Of a stretch of DNA of 64,000 bases, positions 53,047-61,187 are shown piece by piece. The notes beneath the pieces were generated by a model. That model was not told the DNA's origin and searched no databases. It was given only the letters and a program-made list of their open reading frames with translations. How positions within the stretch are numbered: position 1 is the first letter of the stretch; each line of letters begins with the position of its first letter. The DNA comes from Pseudanabaena cinerea FACHB-1277 (lineage in GTDB: Bacteria; Cyanobacteriota; Cyanobacteriia; Pseudanabaenales; Pseudanabaenaceae): positions 1 through 64,000 of the forward strand of contig NZ_JACJPY010000007.1 of the NCBI RefSeq assembly GCF_014696345.1. Reading direction: 5' to 3'. A program made the translations under genes and the position numbers.

Positions 53047-54372
53047 ATGACTAAAAGGTTTTTCTCGGCATTCTGTCTGGCTATGTTGACGGTCATAACC
53101 ACAGTTTGGATTGTGGCTTGTCAACCTAGCACTACAGTCAATGAAGCTCCTAGTACAGGCGCGAATAGTCCCAGCACAAGCAACAATGCCGCAAGTGGTG
53201 GCGCAAAGGATACTCTGCGCCTAGGAGCATTGTTACCTGCAACGGGGGATCTTTCTTCCATTGGTGCGCCGATGGGCAAATCCATTGATTTTTTAGTGGA
53301 AACCGTCAACAAATGCGGTGGCGTATTGGGTAAGCCCATCACTTTTATCAAAGAAGACGATCGCACCGATCCGCCCGCAGGTGCTGAAGCAATGACTAAG
53401 TTAGTCAAGGTCGATAATGTGGGGGCTGTGATTGGCTCCTTTGCCAGTAGCGTATCCACCGCCGCCCTCGCGATCGCCGTCCCTAACAAGGTAGTGATGA
53501 TTTCCCCAGGTAGTACTAGCCCCGTCTTTACCGAAAGGGCAAAAAAAGGCGAATTTAACGGCTACTGGTATCGCACTGCCCCCCCTGACACTTACCAAGC
53601 CACAGCCCTAGCCAACTTAGCTTACAAAAAAGGAGCGAGAAAGGTTGCCACCCTTGTGATCAACAATGATTATGGCGTGGGCTTCGAGAAAGCTTTTGTG
53701 GAATCCTTTGAAAAACTAGGCGGCACAATCACCAATAAAAACCGCCCCACCCGTTACGATCCTAAGGCAACCACCTTTGATGCAGAGGCAAAGAGTGCCT
53801 TTGGCGGCAAACCTGATGCAGTAGCGGCGATTCTCTATCCTGACTCTGGCGGTGCGGTGATCAAAACTGCCTTTGAACAGGGGCTAACCCAAGGCGTACA
53901 GATTTTATTGACCGATGGTGTCAAAACCGAAGAATTTCCTAAGCTCATTGGCAATACTCCCGATGGCAAATTGATCTTGGCAGGGGCGATCGGTACTGTC
54001 CCTGGTGCAAGTGGCAAGTCCCTCGATACTTTTACCAAGAGCTTTAAGGAAAAAACAGGACAGGAGCTAGGGGCTTTTGTACCGCACTCCTACGATGCTG
54101 CCGCCTTAGTGGCGATCGCTGCTGAAGCCGCCAAGGATGGCACTGGTGAAGCAATCAAAGGCAAAATTCGGGAAATCGCCAATGCCCCTGGGCAAGAAGT
54201 CAGTGATGTGTGCGAAGCCCTAAAACTGGTAAAAGATGGCAAAGACATCAACTATCAGGGAGCGAGTGGTGATGTTGATCTTGACGAACTCGGTGATGTC
54301 AAGGGCAACTATGACGTATGGCAAGTGCAGCCCGATGGCAAAATCACGGTTATCGATCAAGTCTCTTCGTAA
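53047..54372 (+). CDS. natB: NatB/LivJ-type amino-acid-binding lipoprotein of an ABC transporter
   Basis: 441 residues. Lipoprotein signal with lipobox WIVAC (Cys 25), then a Ser/Thr/Asn-rich linker and a periplasmic-binding fold of the LivJ/LivK group: LRLGALLPATGDLSSIGAPM, AVIGSFASSVSTAALAIAVPNKVVMISPGSTSP, TLVINNDYGVGFEKAFVESF and FVPHSYDAAALVAIAAEA. It resembles NatB of the cyanobacterial N-I transporter for neutral amino acids (from memory of the family); a urea (UrtA) or other branched-chain role is possible but UrtA has a different sequence pattern. Permease and ATPase genes are not adjacent. A strong hairpin follows three bases past the stop. Confidence 0.8.
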   Translation: MTKRFFSAFCLAMLTVITTVWIVACQPSTTVNEAPSTGANSPSTSNNAASGGAKDTLRLGALLPATGDLSSIGAPMGKSIDFLVETVNKCGGVLGKPITFIKEDDRTDPPAGAEAMTKLVKVDNVGAVIGSFASSVSTAALAIAVPNKVVMISPGSTSPVFTERAKKGEFNGYWYRTAPPDTYQATALANLAYKKGARKVATLVINNDYGVGFEKAFVESFEKLGGTITNKNRPTRYDPKATTFDAEAKSAFGGKPDAVAAILYPDSGGAVIKTAFEQGLTQGVQILLTDGVKTEEFPKLIGNTPDGKLILAGAIGTVPGASGKSLDTFTKSFKEKTGQELGAFVPHSYDAAALVAIAAEAAKDGTGEAIKGKIREIANAPGQEVSDVCEALKLVKDGKDINYQGASGDVDLDELGDVKGNYDVWQVQPDGKITVIDQVSS

Positions 54373-54374
54373 TG

Positions 54375-54409
54375 ATATTTTGAAGCGGGCAAAGCCCGCT
54401 TCAAAATAT
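54375..54409 (+). terminator. Strong hairpin after natB
   Basis: Perfect 16-bp stem (ATATTTTGAAGCGGGC and its complement) with loop AAA, beginning two bases after the TAA. It lacks a long T-run but is very stable. Confidence 0.75.
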
Positions 54410-54457
54410 ATGTGCCTCTGAAAAACAGCAAGAAAAATTCATTAAAGCAATAAATAT

Positions 54458-54850
54458 ATGACAGTCGAACTCAAAGCTGCGGCCCCCCAAGAAGTTTCCA
54501 TCTATATGCCCTACTACCGCGAGCCAAATAGACGGCAGGCTCTCCCCTACGCAATTTCCCTATACAAGCAAGGCGAAATTGCAGGGGAGCGCAAGATTGA
54601 AGGCAGTCCTGCTGTTTCCTTTGTGTCCGTGTGGCGCGTGGCAAACTTGCCATCTGACCTAGTGCTATGCCGAGTCACCTTTGATGGCGATGCAGATATG
54701 AGCTACGAGATCACCCTCGAAAACTCAGAATTTGTCGGCTACCTCATTGAGGTTGTCGGCAGTATTCGTGACAAGGGCTATGTTGACTTCCCGCAGTCTT
54801 TCTATAGCAAGCTATTTCGCCTGAAGTTAAGTAGTGCTGACGGCAATTAA
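54458..54850 (+). CDS. Unknown soluble protein, first gene of an unexplained cluster
   Basis: 130 residues, no signal or membrane segment, predicted mostly beta (RVTFDGDADMSYEITLENSEF). MTVELKAAAPQEVSIYMPYY opens the protein. AAAGC lies before the ATG. It has normal codon use for the window and a long conserved-looking frame, so it is probably a real cyanobacterial gene, but I recognise no family. It starts 48 bases past the natB hairpin and is followed by a 270-base gap before the next frame. Confidence 0.6.
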   Translation: MTVELKAAAPQEVSIYMPYYREPNRRQALPYAISLYKQGEIAGERKIEGSPAVSFVSVWRVANLPSDLVLCRVTFDGDADMSYEITLENSEFVGYLIEVVGSIRDKGYVDFPQSFYSKLFRLKLSSADGN

Positions 54851-55120
54851 AAAACTTGACCGCAACCTTAAAAATTATGTAATGCCACTATGAGTTCAAA
54901 ATAGACTCAAAATGAGTTCAAAAAGTTGACGATTCATGTATAATCCTATGCTCAAATCTTGCCAAAAGAATTAAAGTCAGTTAAAGTCCTTTTGCAACTT
55001 TTGGTCAGACAAACCTCACAACAGAGAACTCAAAGCCAAAGCTATTTACAAAAATCAACACTGAAATTAATTTCTAAACCAGCCAACGTCAATAACAGTC
55101 AAATTTAAGGGGACTCCATT

Positions 55121-55387
55121 GTGACATATGCCGCCCAACGCCTTGAAAGTCTAGAACGTCCAACCGAAGCGATCGCCAAAAAACTGATCGATCCGACGAT
55201 TCTGAGAGCCGCTAAACAAATTTACCGCTACTACGCAGATTCCTATGCTGCCCAATTACCAAGACCGATGGGCGTTGTGATCAATCGGCAGGACATGAGC
55301 GGTAAGTTGATTTACTCGCAACTGCTACTGCTGCCCCAAGAAAGTTTCGTGCCAATAGACATAATTGAAGTATCTGATTATCATTAG
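55121..55387 (+). CDS. Small unknown protein (GTG start)
   Basis: 88 residues, starting GTG with AAGGGGA about nine bases upstream. Composition is balanced: TYAAQRLESLERPTEAI, then AKQIYRYYADSYAAQLP. No motif, signal or helix of membrane type. It shares the start MTYA with the protein at 55603, but the rest is not similar. It may be a fragment of a larger ancestral gene or a true small protein. Confidence 0.5.
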   Translation: MTYAAQRLESLERPTEAIAKKLIDPTILRAAKQIYRYYADSYAAQLPRPMGVVINRQDMSGKLIYSQLLLLPQESFVPIDIIEVSDYH

Positions 55388-55506
55388 GATCGTCATTGAA
55401 GTTTAATGTTAAAGTTTACTATTGCAACTGTAGACCAATTAATTGATTTCAAATAACTAAATGTTAGTCTGTTTGATAATGGCAAGCTTAGTTTACTAAA
55501 CTAAGT

Positions 55507-55550
55507 TTCATGCGAGGCTTCATATGAGGCTTCATGTGGGGCTTCATGTA
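55507..55550. repeat. 12-bp tandem repeat (3.5 copies)
   Basis: Units TTCATGCGAGGC, TTCATATGAGGC and TTCATGTGGGGC, then TTCATGTA. Directly upstream is a near-perfect palindrome CTTAGTTTA-C-TAAACTAAG (near 55487-55505). Both are in the leader of the 55603 gene. Confidence 0.75.
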
Positions 55551-55602
55551 AAAAGCTTGTTTTTAGCGGTAAACACACATATTAATCACACAATAATCAG
55601 CC

Positions 55603-56085
55603 ATGACTTACGCAACCCCTTTAACCGAAACCTCCATAGCAGTCACAACCGCAACAACTTCGACAACTTCGATCCGTTTCCAGAAAGAATTGAAGGAAAC
55701 CAAAAACTTTGGAGATGCTCTGGTAGCGGTTTTTGCGGAGCTTGTACAACTGAAGATTGTCACATGGGTCGCAGCTAACGGAGAGACTGAGGCTAAGCCA
55801 GGTAATCGTTTAAAAACCACAATCAACTTGATCGATGGTGACATCGAAAACGAGATTGGTTCTAGATTCCTGACAGATGCTGAATATCTCAGCTTGCGCG
55901 AATTTCATGAATCACAGGTTGCCAAAGGCTCAGAAACGATCGCCAACAACCTCAAAACTCTAGTTGGTATCGGCGAAAAGGTTACAGCCATGCTCACTGG
56001 CGAATCTGCCCCTGAGAAGGAAGAAGATTTAGACTTTGGCAATGCCTCCATTCCTTTTTATAGCACTTCAGGGACTGGTCGTTAG
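55603..56085 (+). CDS. Unknown soluble acidic protein
   Basis: 160 residues. A Thr/Ser-rich N-terminus (TETSIAVTTATTSTTSIRF) leads into a helical domain: FGDALVAVFAELVQLKIVTWV, NLIDGDIENEIGSRFLTDAEYL and FHESQVAKGSETIANNLKTLV, then an acidic tail. No signal peptide or membrane helix. It looks conserved but I cannot name a family. Same strand as the following genes (56349, 57171, 58238), with a 263-base gap holding a G/C-rich hairpin. Confidence 0.6.
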   Translation: MTYATPLTETSIAVTTATTSTTSIRFQKELKETKNFGDALVAVFAELVQLKIVTWVAANGETEAKPGNRLKTTINLIDGDIENEIGSRFLTDAEYLSLREFHESQVAKGSETIANNLKTLVGIGEKVTAMLTGESAPEKEEDLDFGNASIPFYSTSGTGR

Positions 56086-56348
56086 GTTCAATTAAAGGCA
56101 AGAATCCCGCAATACAGGGGGGGCGATGTTTGCATAGTCTTGATACTTTGCAAACATATTTACCAAACTAAGAGGTCGATTGATCCACCCTACCTCCCTT
56201 ACGAAAGAGGGGAAATATTAAAAAATCCCCCTCTTTTAAGGGGGGGCAGGGGGGCAAGACTTGTCAAACTGCCTCTTAGAGACAGATTTAGGCAACAACT
56301 TGACCGCATTGCATCAAGAAACCATGGCAAGAAAGGAGTGTAAGTGAG

Positions 56349-57146
56349 ATGGCATTGAAAAAAGGAAAAACCCAAGAATTGCCCCAAACCACTAGTTCAG
56401 ATGATCTTCAGGATAATCAGAGTGGCAGTCTTCGTGGGTTTCGGGAAACCCTTAAGGATGTTTTAGAAGATATTACGACTCTGGAAGTCAATACTATTGT
56501 CGTTAGTAATATTTCGACTGATAAGTTTGATGCAAGGAAATTTTATGAAGATATTCTCAACAGCATTACTTACAAAATAGAAGATGTTTTGCAAGACAGG
56601 TACATTGAGCTATCTCAGAAGGCAGAGGCTCTTAGAAAAAAAGGTGCAGCTATTTCCTCCGAAGAACATAGCAGTTACAACAGCGAAGTTAGCGACTATG
56701 AAAAATTAAAGTCAAAGTTTGACAAATATAAGCAGGACACTTTAGCTATTTCTCAAGCTCGGTTTGAGCAGGAACAAAAATACTATAAAGATGTGCAGCA
56801 GCAATTTAGCAAGTTAGACTTTAGTAAAAATATTAATCAAACTAGCAATCGCCTTGATCCTGATGCAGCCACCACTCGCTTTTTACGGAAGTTATGGGAG
56901 GCTGAACAAACTATTATTCACAACGATCGCATTTATGCCCAGACTAGGTTTCAGCTTGATGGCGACCTAAGCAATCGCTTTATTGGAGATCTATTTGGGT
57001 TTGACAATTCCAAGCTTACCTCTGAAAAAGCACAATTAATTTTAAAGATCCATAATCAAGCTGTAGAAAATGCTGAATCACAATGGTCAAAGCTCATTAA
57101 TACTGTTGTCGATCTAGTCACAAAATTGATTCCCTATCGTAAGTAA
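56349..57146 (+). CDS. Unknown coiled-coil protein with LEVNTIVV motif
   Basis: 265 residues. About 30-75 contains FRETLKDVLEDITTLEVNTIVVSNIS; the segment TLEVNTIVV resembles a motif I have seen at the start of several cyanobacterial hypothetical proteins, but no function is known. About 85-165 is a charged coiled coil (YEKLKSKFDKYKQDTLAIS, EQEQKYYKDVQQQF), and the C-terminus is helical. No membrane segment. Ribosome site GGAG lies 10-15 bases before the ATG. It precedes the 57171 membrane protein gene by 24 bases, so they probably form a unit. Confidence 0.6.
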   Translation: MALKKGKTQELPQTTSSDDLQDNQSGSLRGFRETLKDVLEDITTLEVNTIVVSNISTDKFDARKFYEDILNSITYKIEDVLQDRYIELSQKAEALRKKGAAISSEEHSSYNSEVSDYEKLKSKFDKYKQDTLAISQARFEQEQKYYKDVQQQFSKLDFSKNINQTSNRLDPDAATTRFLRKLWEAEQTIIHNDRIYAQTRFQLDGDLSNRFIGDLFGFDNSKLTSEKAQLILKIHNQAVENAESQWSKLINTVVDLVTKLIPYRK

Positions 57147-57170
57147 TCGCAATTAATTGCAAAGAAATGT

Positions 57171-58241
57171 ATGGCGATCGCATCAAGTTGGTTGACTATT
57201 GATGATGATGAATTGAAGTTGCAATTAAGCTTAGATGTTTTAATGCAGGTTGAAGCGGATATGGCTGAATTTGCTAGTCGAGATCGCACAGCAATTATTT
57301 ATAAATTAGACAGTGAGCTACTATTACCAGTTCTCGCTTCTGGATTTGGCATATCGAAGGCATTCAATGCTAAGGGGGCGATCGCCGTTTGGACCTATTA
57401 CGATCAAATCTCTACTACAGTACCAATTGTTAGGACTCTGCTAACCCTTGATGGCGATCTTAGTCAAAAGGTGAATCAACAATTTTTACAGAGTCCGATC
57501 GCAGAGAGAATTATCTCGGTTCATAGCTTTTTGATCGGTCAAATATCACAGCAGATCGTCACAGTAATTACTGAGTATATTTACTTGCGATTGCAGCCAT
57601 ATGTTATAGGCTTTAGTACTTACGTGGCTACGCGCCTGTATTTCTGCGATCCTATTCGTGCCATTATCGCCAAACTAGCCGATAGTTTGAGTATGCCAAA
57701 TGAATTACAGACGGCATTACAGACGGCAACTAATCATTTTACGGACTGCAATATTTTGGCAGTTTCTTTGACAGCAATAGCCCTATTGATTTGGTGGTTA
57801 GTTAGCAAATCGCCCTTAGCATTTTTGCGGCAGTCTTTCCAATCGCCGAACTCCAAAGAAGGACAGATTTCTTCTATGGGGCAGTCATTTATTAAGTCCT
57901 TAAATCAGCTATGCTTTCGGATATTTAACAAGTCCTTAAATCAGTTGGGTGCGGATTTTTTAAAATTATTAGATAGCCGTTGGGCAAAAATCTTGGCGAT
58001 CGCTTTACTCCTAGTTTTGGGCATGAGTTGGCTATTAGAGTCACAAGGGATGCTGCTAAGTACGCAACAACGGACATCAGTCCATAAACTCGCAAGCTCT
58101 TTGGAGCCATTTTTACCATTGGCGATCATCAGTGTCAGGCAGAAAATTATATCTTGGTTGGGTAATATTTTCTTTGGTAATCCCTTGTCTTCTAAATTAT
58201 TTATCAAATTATTTTTTGGGCGGTTTCTAACCATGAGATGA
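57171..58241 (+). CDS. Unknown membrane protein coupled to a GH19 muralytic enzyme
   Basis: 356 residues. The N-terminal half is amphipathic (about 100-190) and shares the start of an inhibitor-like or channel-like helical fold with no recognisable motif. Clear hydrophobic helices are at about 198-215 (ILAVSLTAIALLIWWLV) and 272-290 (ILAIALLLVLGMSWLL). A short sequence, FIKSLNQL and IFNKSLNQL, is repeated at about 243-260. The stop overlaps the start of the next gene (ATGA), so the two proteins are made together. Such a small helical membrane protein beside a cell-wall enzyme recalls holin-endolysin pairs, but the protein is larger than most holins. Confidence 0.6.
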   Translation: MAIASSWLTIDDDELKLQLSLDVLMQVEADMAEFASRDRTAIIYKLDSELLLPVLASGFGISKAFNAKGAIAVWTYYDQISTTVPIVRTLLTLDGDLSQKVNQQFLQSPIAERIISVHSFLIGQISQQIVTVITEYIYLRLQPYVIGFSTYVATRLYFCDPIRAIIAKLADSLSMPNELQTALQTATNHFTDCNILAVSLTAIALLIWWLVSKSPLAFLRQSFQSPNSKEGQISSMGQSFIKSLNQLCFRIFNKSLNQLGADFLKLLDSRWAKILAIALLLVLGMSWLLESQGMLLSTQQRTSVHKLASSLEPFLPLAIISVRQKIISWLGNIFFGNPLSSKLFIKLFFGRFLTMR

Positions 58242-59530
58242 TCGTTTGTACGCAGGTATCAGGTAAAGTCATGAAACAAATTGAGATTTGGCGATCGCAA
58301 GCTGCTGCATCCTTGGGCTTTCTAGTGCCGAAAATTAGGGGTGAGCTTAATCAGCAAGATGGACTAGTAGATGATCTTATCCGTGCATTGAATAATTTGC
58401 CCCTCCGCCCTGTCAATCGGCAACCCTATGCAGGCATTTTTCCTGCCGCCGACTTACCCACATGGCGAAATCGCGCCGCCACCACACTGCAAGCATCTGT
58501 ACCAAAAATTCCTGATGTGGAGGGAAATGTATTTGATGGGGCGATCGATGATTTGATTCGCGTGATCCGTAATTTGCCCGCCCGTCCCATAGGGCGATCG
58601 CCCTATGCTGGTCTATTTGCGGCTGCCGATTTACCCACATGGCGCAATCAGGCAGCGCAGTTTTTAGCCAGTGCGATCGCGAATATTCCCGACCCTAAGC
58701 ATAATGATATTGATAATCGAGTGGATGACCTGATTCGGGCAATGAGTGGTTTACCCTTGCGTCCAGCGATCCGTAAACCCTATGAAGGTCTTTACAATGC
58801 CCCGAACCTGTCAGGCTTGAGAAACTTGGCAGCACAACGAATGCAGCAGTTGGTGTCGGCAATAAAGGATGATCCTAATCCTAAAGATGCCCTAGTCGAT
58901 ACTACGATTCGTATTCTCAACAACCTGCCGCCCCGTACCCCCAATCAGCCCCCCTATGCAGGGCTTTATCCTGAGGCTGTCGCTAATACTGCTAGTGGCA
59001 CTAATCATATCAATCAGGCGCAATTAATGGCGATCGCCCCCTATGCTCGGCGCGATCGCCTCGAAAAGTTACTGCCCCATCTCAACACCACATTGGAGCG
59101 CTACAACATCACCACACCCCTTCGCAAAGCCCATTTCCTCGCTCAGGTTGGACATGAAAGCGATGGCTTTAATACCAATGAAGAATATGCATCGGGCGCA
59201 GACTATGAATGGCGGCGCGATCTTGGCAATACCCAAGCAGGTGACGGCGTAAGATTTAAAGGGCGCGGACTAATTCAAGTGACTGGACGCGCTAACTACG
59301 AAGAATGTGGTAGAGCCTTAGGAGTTGATCTGATTAGAAACCCTCAGCGCCTAGGTGATTATGATTTAGCTTGTTTGAGTGCAGGCTGGTTTTGGAGTAC
59401 CCGCAATCTTAACCCCCATGCCGATCGCGATGATGTGGTTCGCATTACCCGCATTATCAATGGCGGAGAAAATGGACTAGCCGATCGCCGCAATTACCTT
59501 GCTAGGGCTAAGCGCGTCTTCGGGATTTAG
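58238..59530 (+). CDS. GH19-type chitinase/lysozyme-like enzyme with four N-terminal repeats
   Basis: 430 residues. About 14-245: four repeats of about 60 residues, each with a WRNxAAxxL... helix, a DDLIRxxxNLPxRP block and an (R/K)xPYAGLF/Y end. About 260-430: GH19 domain: AHFLAQVGHESDGF (catalytic-type Glu near 307), NEEYASGADYEWRRDLGNTQ with a second Glu, GDGVRFKGRGLIQVTGRANYEECG, and ISNGG-like IINGGENGLADR. GH19 includes chitinases and phage endolysins that cut peptidoglycan. There is no signal peptide or membrane helix, so export would need another route. The repeats probably bind glycan or a partner. Starts ATGA-overlapped with the membrane protein; an internal ATG (58271) is possible. 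Confidence 0.82.
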   Translation: MIVCTQVSGKVMKQIEIWRSQAAASLGFLVPKIRGELNQQDGLVDDLIRALNNLPLRPVNRQPYAGIFPAADLPTWRNRAATTLQASVPKIPDVEGNVFDGAIDDLIRVIRNLPARPIGRSPYAGLFAAADLPTWRNQAAQFLASAIANIPDPKHNDIDNRVDDLIRAMSGLPLRPAIRKPYEGLYNAPNLSGLRNLAAQRMQQLVSAIKDDPNPKDALVDTTIRILNNLPPRTPNQPPYAGLYPEAVANTASGTNHINQAQLMAIAPYARRDRLEKLLPHLNTTLERYNITTPLRKAHFLAQVGHESDGFNTNEEYASGADYEWRRDLGNTQAGDGVRFKGRGLIQVTGRANYEECGRALGVDLIRNPQRLGDYDLACLSAGWFWSTRNLNPHADRDDVVRITRIINGGENGLADRRNYLARAKRVFGI

Positions 59531-59595
59531 CATAATTTAGAAGTGAATTTATAATTAAAATACGCAAATCATACGGTTTTAGCGAGGGCGAATCA

Positions 59596-60489
59596 ATGAC
59601 TCTACAGCCTTTAGCACCACTAGCATCCCTAGAATCTCAGGCGATCGCCCTAGAGGATCTGCCTGAGATCGACTATCCCGACAGTGACGGCAACCCCATG
59701 GCAGACAATACTGAGCAATATCGCTGGATCGTAATTATTAAAGAAAATCTAGAGATCATGTATGCCGATGATCCCCATGTATTTATTGCGGGGGACTTGC
59801 TTTGGTATCCTGTCCGGCGCAGCCAAAAACGGGTTGCCCCTGATGTGATGGTGGCGCTAGGTCGCCCTAAAGGTCGCAGAGGCTCTTATAAACAATGGTT
59901 GGAAGATAATATTGCGCCGCAGGTGGTTTTTGAAATTCTTTCACCTAGCAACAAGGATCGGCGCGGCATTGACTCCCTCGAAGACAAATTTAATTTCTAT
60001 CAAACCTATGGTGTCCAGGAATATTACATTTACGATCCCGATGAATTAATGCTAGAAGGTTGGCAAAAAATTGGCGATCGCTTAGTGCAGATTCCTTCGA
60101 TGATGAATTGGGTTAGCCCCTTACTTGGCATCAGGTTTGATTGGGCGATCGCTCAGGAATTAATTATTTCCCGTCCTGATGGTCAAAGATTTTTGTCACC
60201 CGTGGAGCTAAGTCAAAGGTTGCAACAGTCAGAAATCCAAGTTTGGCAAGAGCAACAGCGCACCGCCCAAGAACGCCGCCGTGCCGAATCTCTGCAACAA
60301 AGGGCTGAACAGGAAACCTTAAGGGCTGAACAAGAAGCTTTACGGGCTGAGCAGGAAGCTTTACGGGCTGAACAAGAAGCTTTACGGGCTGAGCAGGAAG
60401 CTTTACGGGCTGAACAGGAAAAACAACGCGCCGATCGCCTTGCCGAACGTTTACGTGCTATGGGCATTGATCCTAATGACCCAATTTGA
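59596..60489 (+). CDS. Uma2-family (PD-(D/E)XK) protein with heptad-repeat tail
   Basis: 297 residues. Core Uma2/DUF820 fold: LLWYPVRRSQKRVAPDVMVALG (the PDV catalytic-type Asp), APQVVFEILSPSNKDRRG (the E-IxS) and KFNFYQTYGVQEYYIYDPD. The nuclease-type residues are present, but whether members cut DNA in vivo is not known. About 235-285 is a coiled coil made from repeated RAEQEAL units. Uma2 genes are very abundant in cyanobacteria. Starts after a GAGGGCGA sequence. Ends by overlapping the P-loop gene by 14 bases. Confidence 0.85.
   Translation: MTLQPLAPLASLESQAIALEDLPEIDYPDSDGNPMADNTEQYRWIVIIKENLEIMYADDPHVFIAGDLLWYPVRRSQKRVAPDVMVALGRPKGRRGSYKQWLEDNIAPQVVFEILSPSNKDRRGIDSLEDKFNFYQTYGVQEYYIYDPDELMLEGWQKIGDRLVQIPSMMNWVSPLLGIRFDWAIAQELIISRPDGQRFLSPVELSQRLQQSEIQVWQEQQRTAQERRRAESLQQRAEQETLRAEQEALRAEQEALRAEQEALRAEQEALRAEQEKQRADRLAERLRAMGIDPNDPI
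60301..60420 (+). repeat. 21-bp tandem repeat coding RAEQEAL (about six copies)
   Basis: Units of the form CGGGCTGAACAAGAAGCTTTA; copies 3-6 alternate GAGCAGGAA and GAACAAGAA forms, so a 42-bp pair has been duplicated. It lengthens the coiled coil by seven residues per unit, so copy number can change without frameshift. Confidence 0.9.
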
Positions 60490-61057
60490 CGGCAATCTCG
60501 GACTCTGTGGCGCTCATCGCTCGGGCAAGACGACTTTGGCAAAAGCGATCGCCTCCCGCACGGAGATGACCTTTGTGCAGACAACCACTAGCCAAGTTTT
60601 CGCAGACTTAGGGCTAGACCCTGCCGCACCGATGGACTTTGCCACCAGATTATTTGTGCAGAACCATGTCCTTGATACTGCCGAAAAAATTTGGCAAACT
60701 GCGATCGCTCCTTTCGTTAGCGATCGTACCCCCATCGACATGATCGCCTATACCCTTGGCGACATTCAAGGCAAAACTGAGGTGAATTTTGCCTTGCTCA
60801 ACCAATATATAAATCGCTGCTTTGCCATCACTAATCGATATTTTCAAAATTTAGCGATCATACAACCAGGAATTTCGCTCATATACGAAGAAGGCAAAGC
60901 CGCTTTAAACGCTTCCTACATTGAGCATATTAATGTTTTGGTAATCGGTCTATGTGCTGACCCTCGACTCCATGCCAATGTATTTTGTAATCCACGCGAT
61001 GCGATCGCCCTTGACATAAGAATTGACAGGATTTTAAAAGGATTTGCCCAGCTATAG
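60476..61057 (+). CDS. P-loop NTPase (AAA_28/nucleotide-kinase-like)
   Basis: 193 residues from the ATG at 60476, overlapping the Uma2 gene by 14 bases. Walker A GAHRSGKTTLAKAIA (about 11-25). The layout, P-loop at the start and a short C-terminal lid, resembles NadR/AAA_28-type small kinases. No obvious transmembrane part. The overlap implies a transcript shared with the Uma2 gene; a functional link is not known. A long perfect hairpin follows 24 bases later. Confidence 0.75.
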   Translation: MTQFDGNLGLCGAHRSGKTTLAKAIASRTEMTFVQTTTSQVFADLGLDPAAPMDFATRLFVQNHVLDTAEKIWQTAIAPFVSDRTPIDMIAYTLGDIQGKTEVNFALLNQYINRCFAITNRYFQNLAIIQPGISLIYEEGKAALNASYIEHINVLVIGLCADPRLHANVFCNPRDAIALDIRIDRILKGFAQL

Positions 61058-61081
61058 CAAAGCAAGTTTTGGTAAGTACAT

Positions 61082-61136
61082 AAAACCCAAAAAGCGATGG
61101 GCGGCGCGAAGCGCCGCCCATCGCTTTTTGGGTTTT
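61082..61136. terminator. 26-bp perfect hairpin with GAA loop
   Basis: Arms 61082-61107 and 61111-61136 are exact complements over 26 bases, with core GATGGGCGGCGC and A-/T-rich ends. It follows the P-loop gene by 24 bases and is probably a bidirectional terminator, possibly a dispersed repeat. Confidence 0.8.
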
Positions 61137-61187
61137 GCTAGGAATAGCGCGATAAAATAAGAGCAGTGGACTGATTAACAAATAACT

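Noticed and set aside
58238..59530. GH19 gene as part of a prophage
   Set aside because: No integrase, terminase, capsid, portal or tail genes in the flanking sequence; neighbours are host-type genes.
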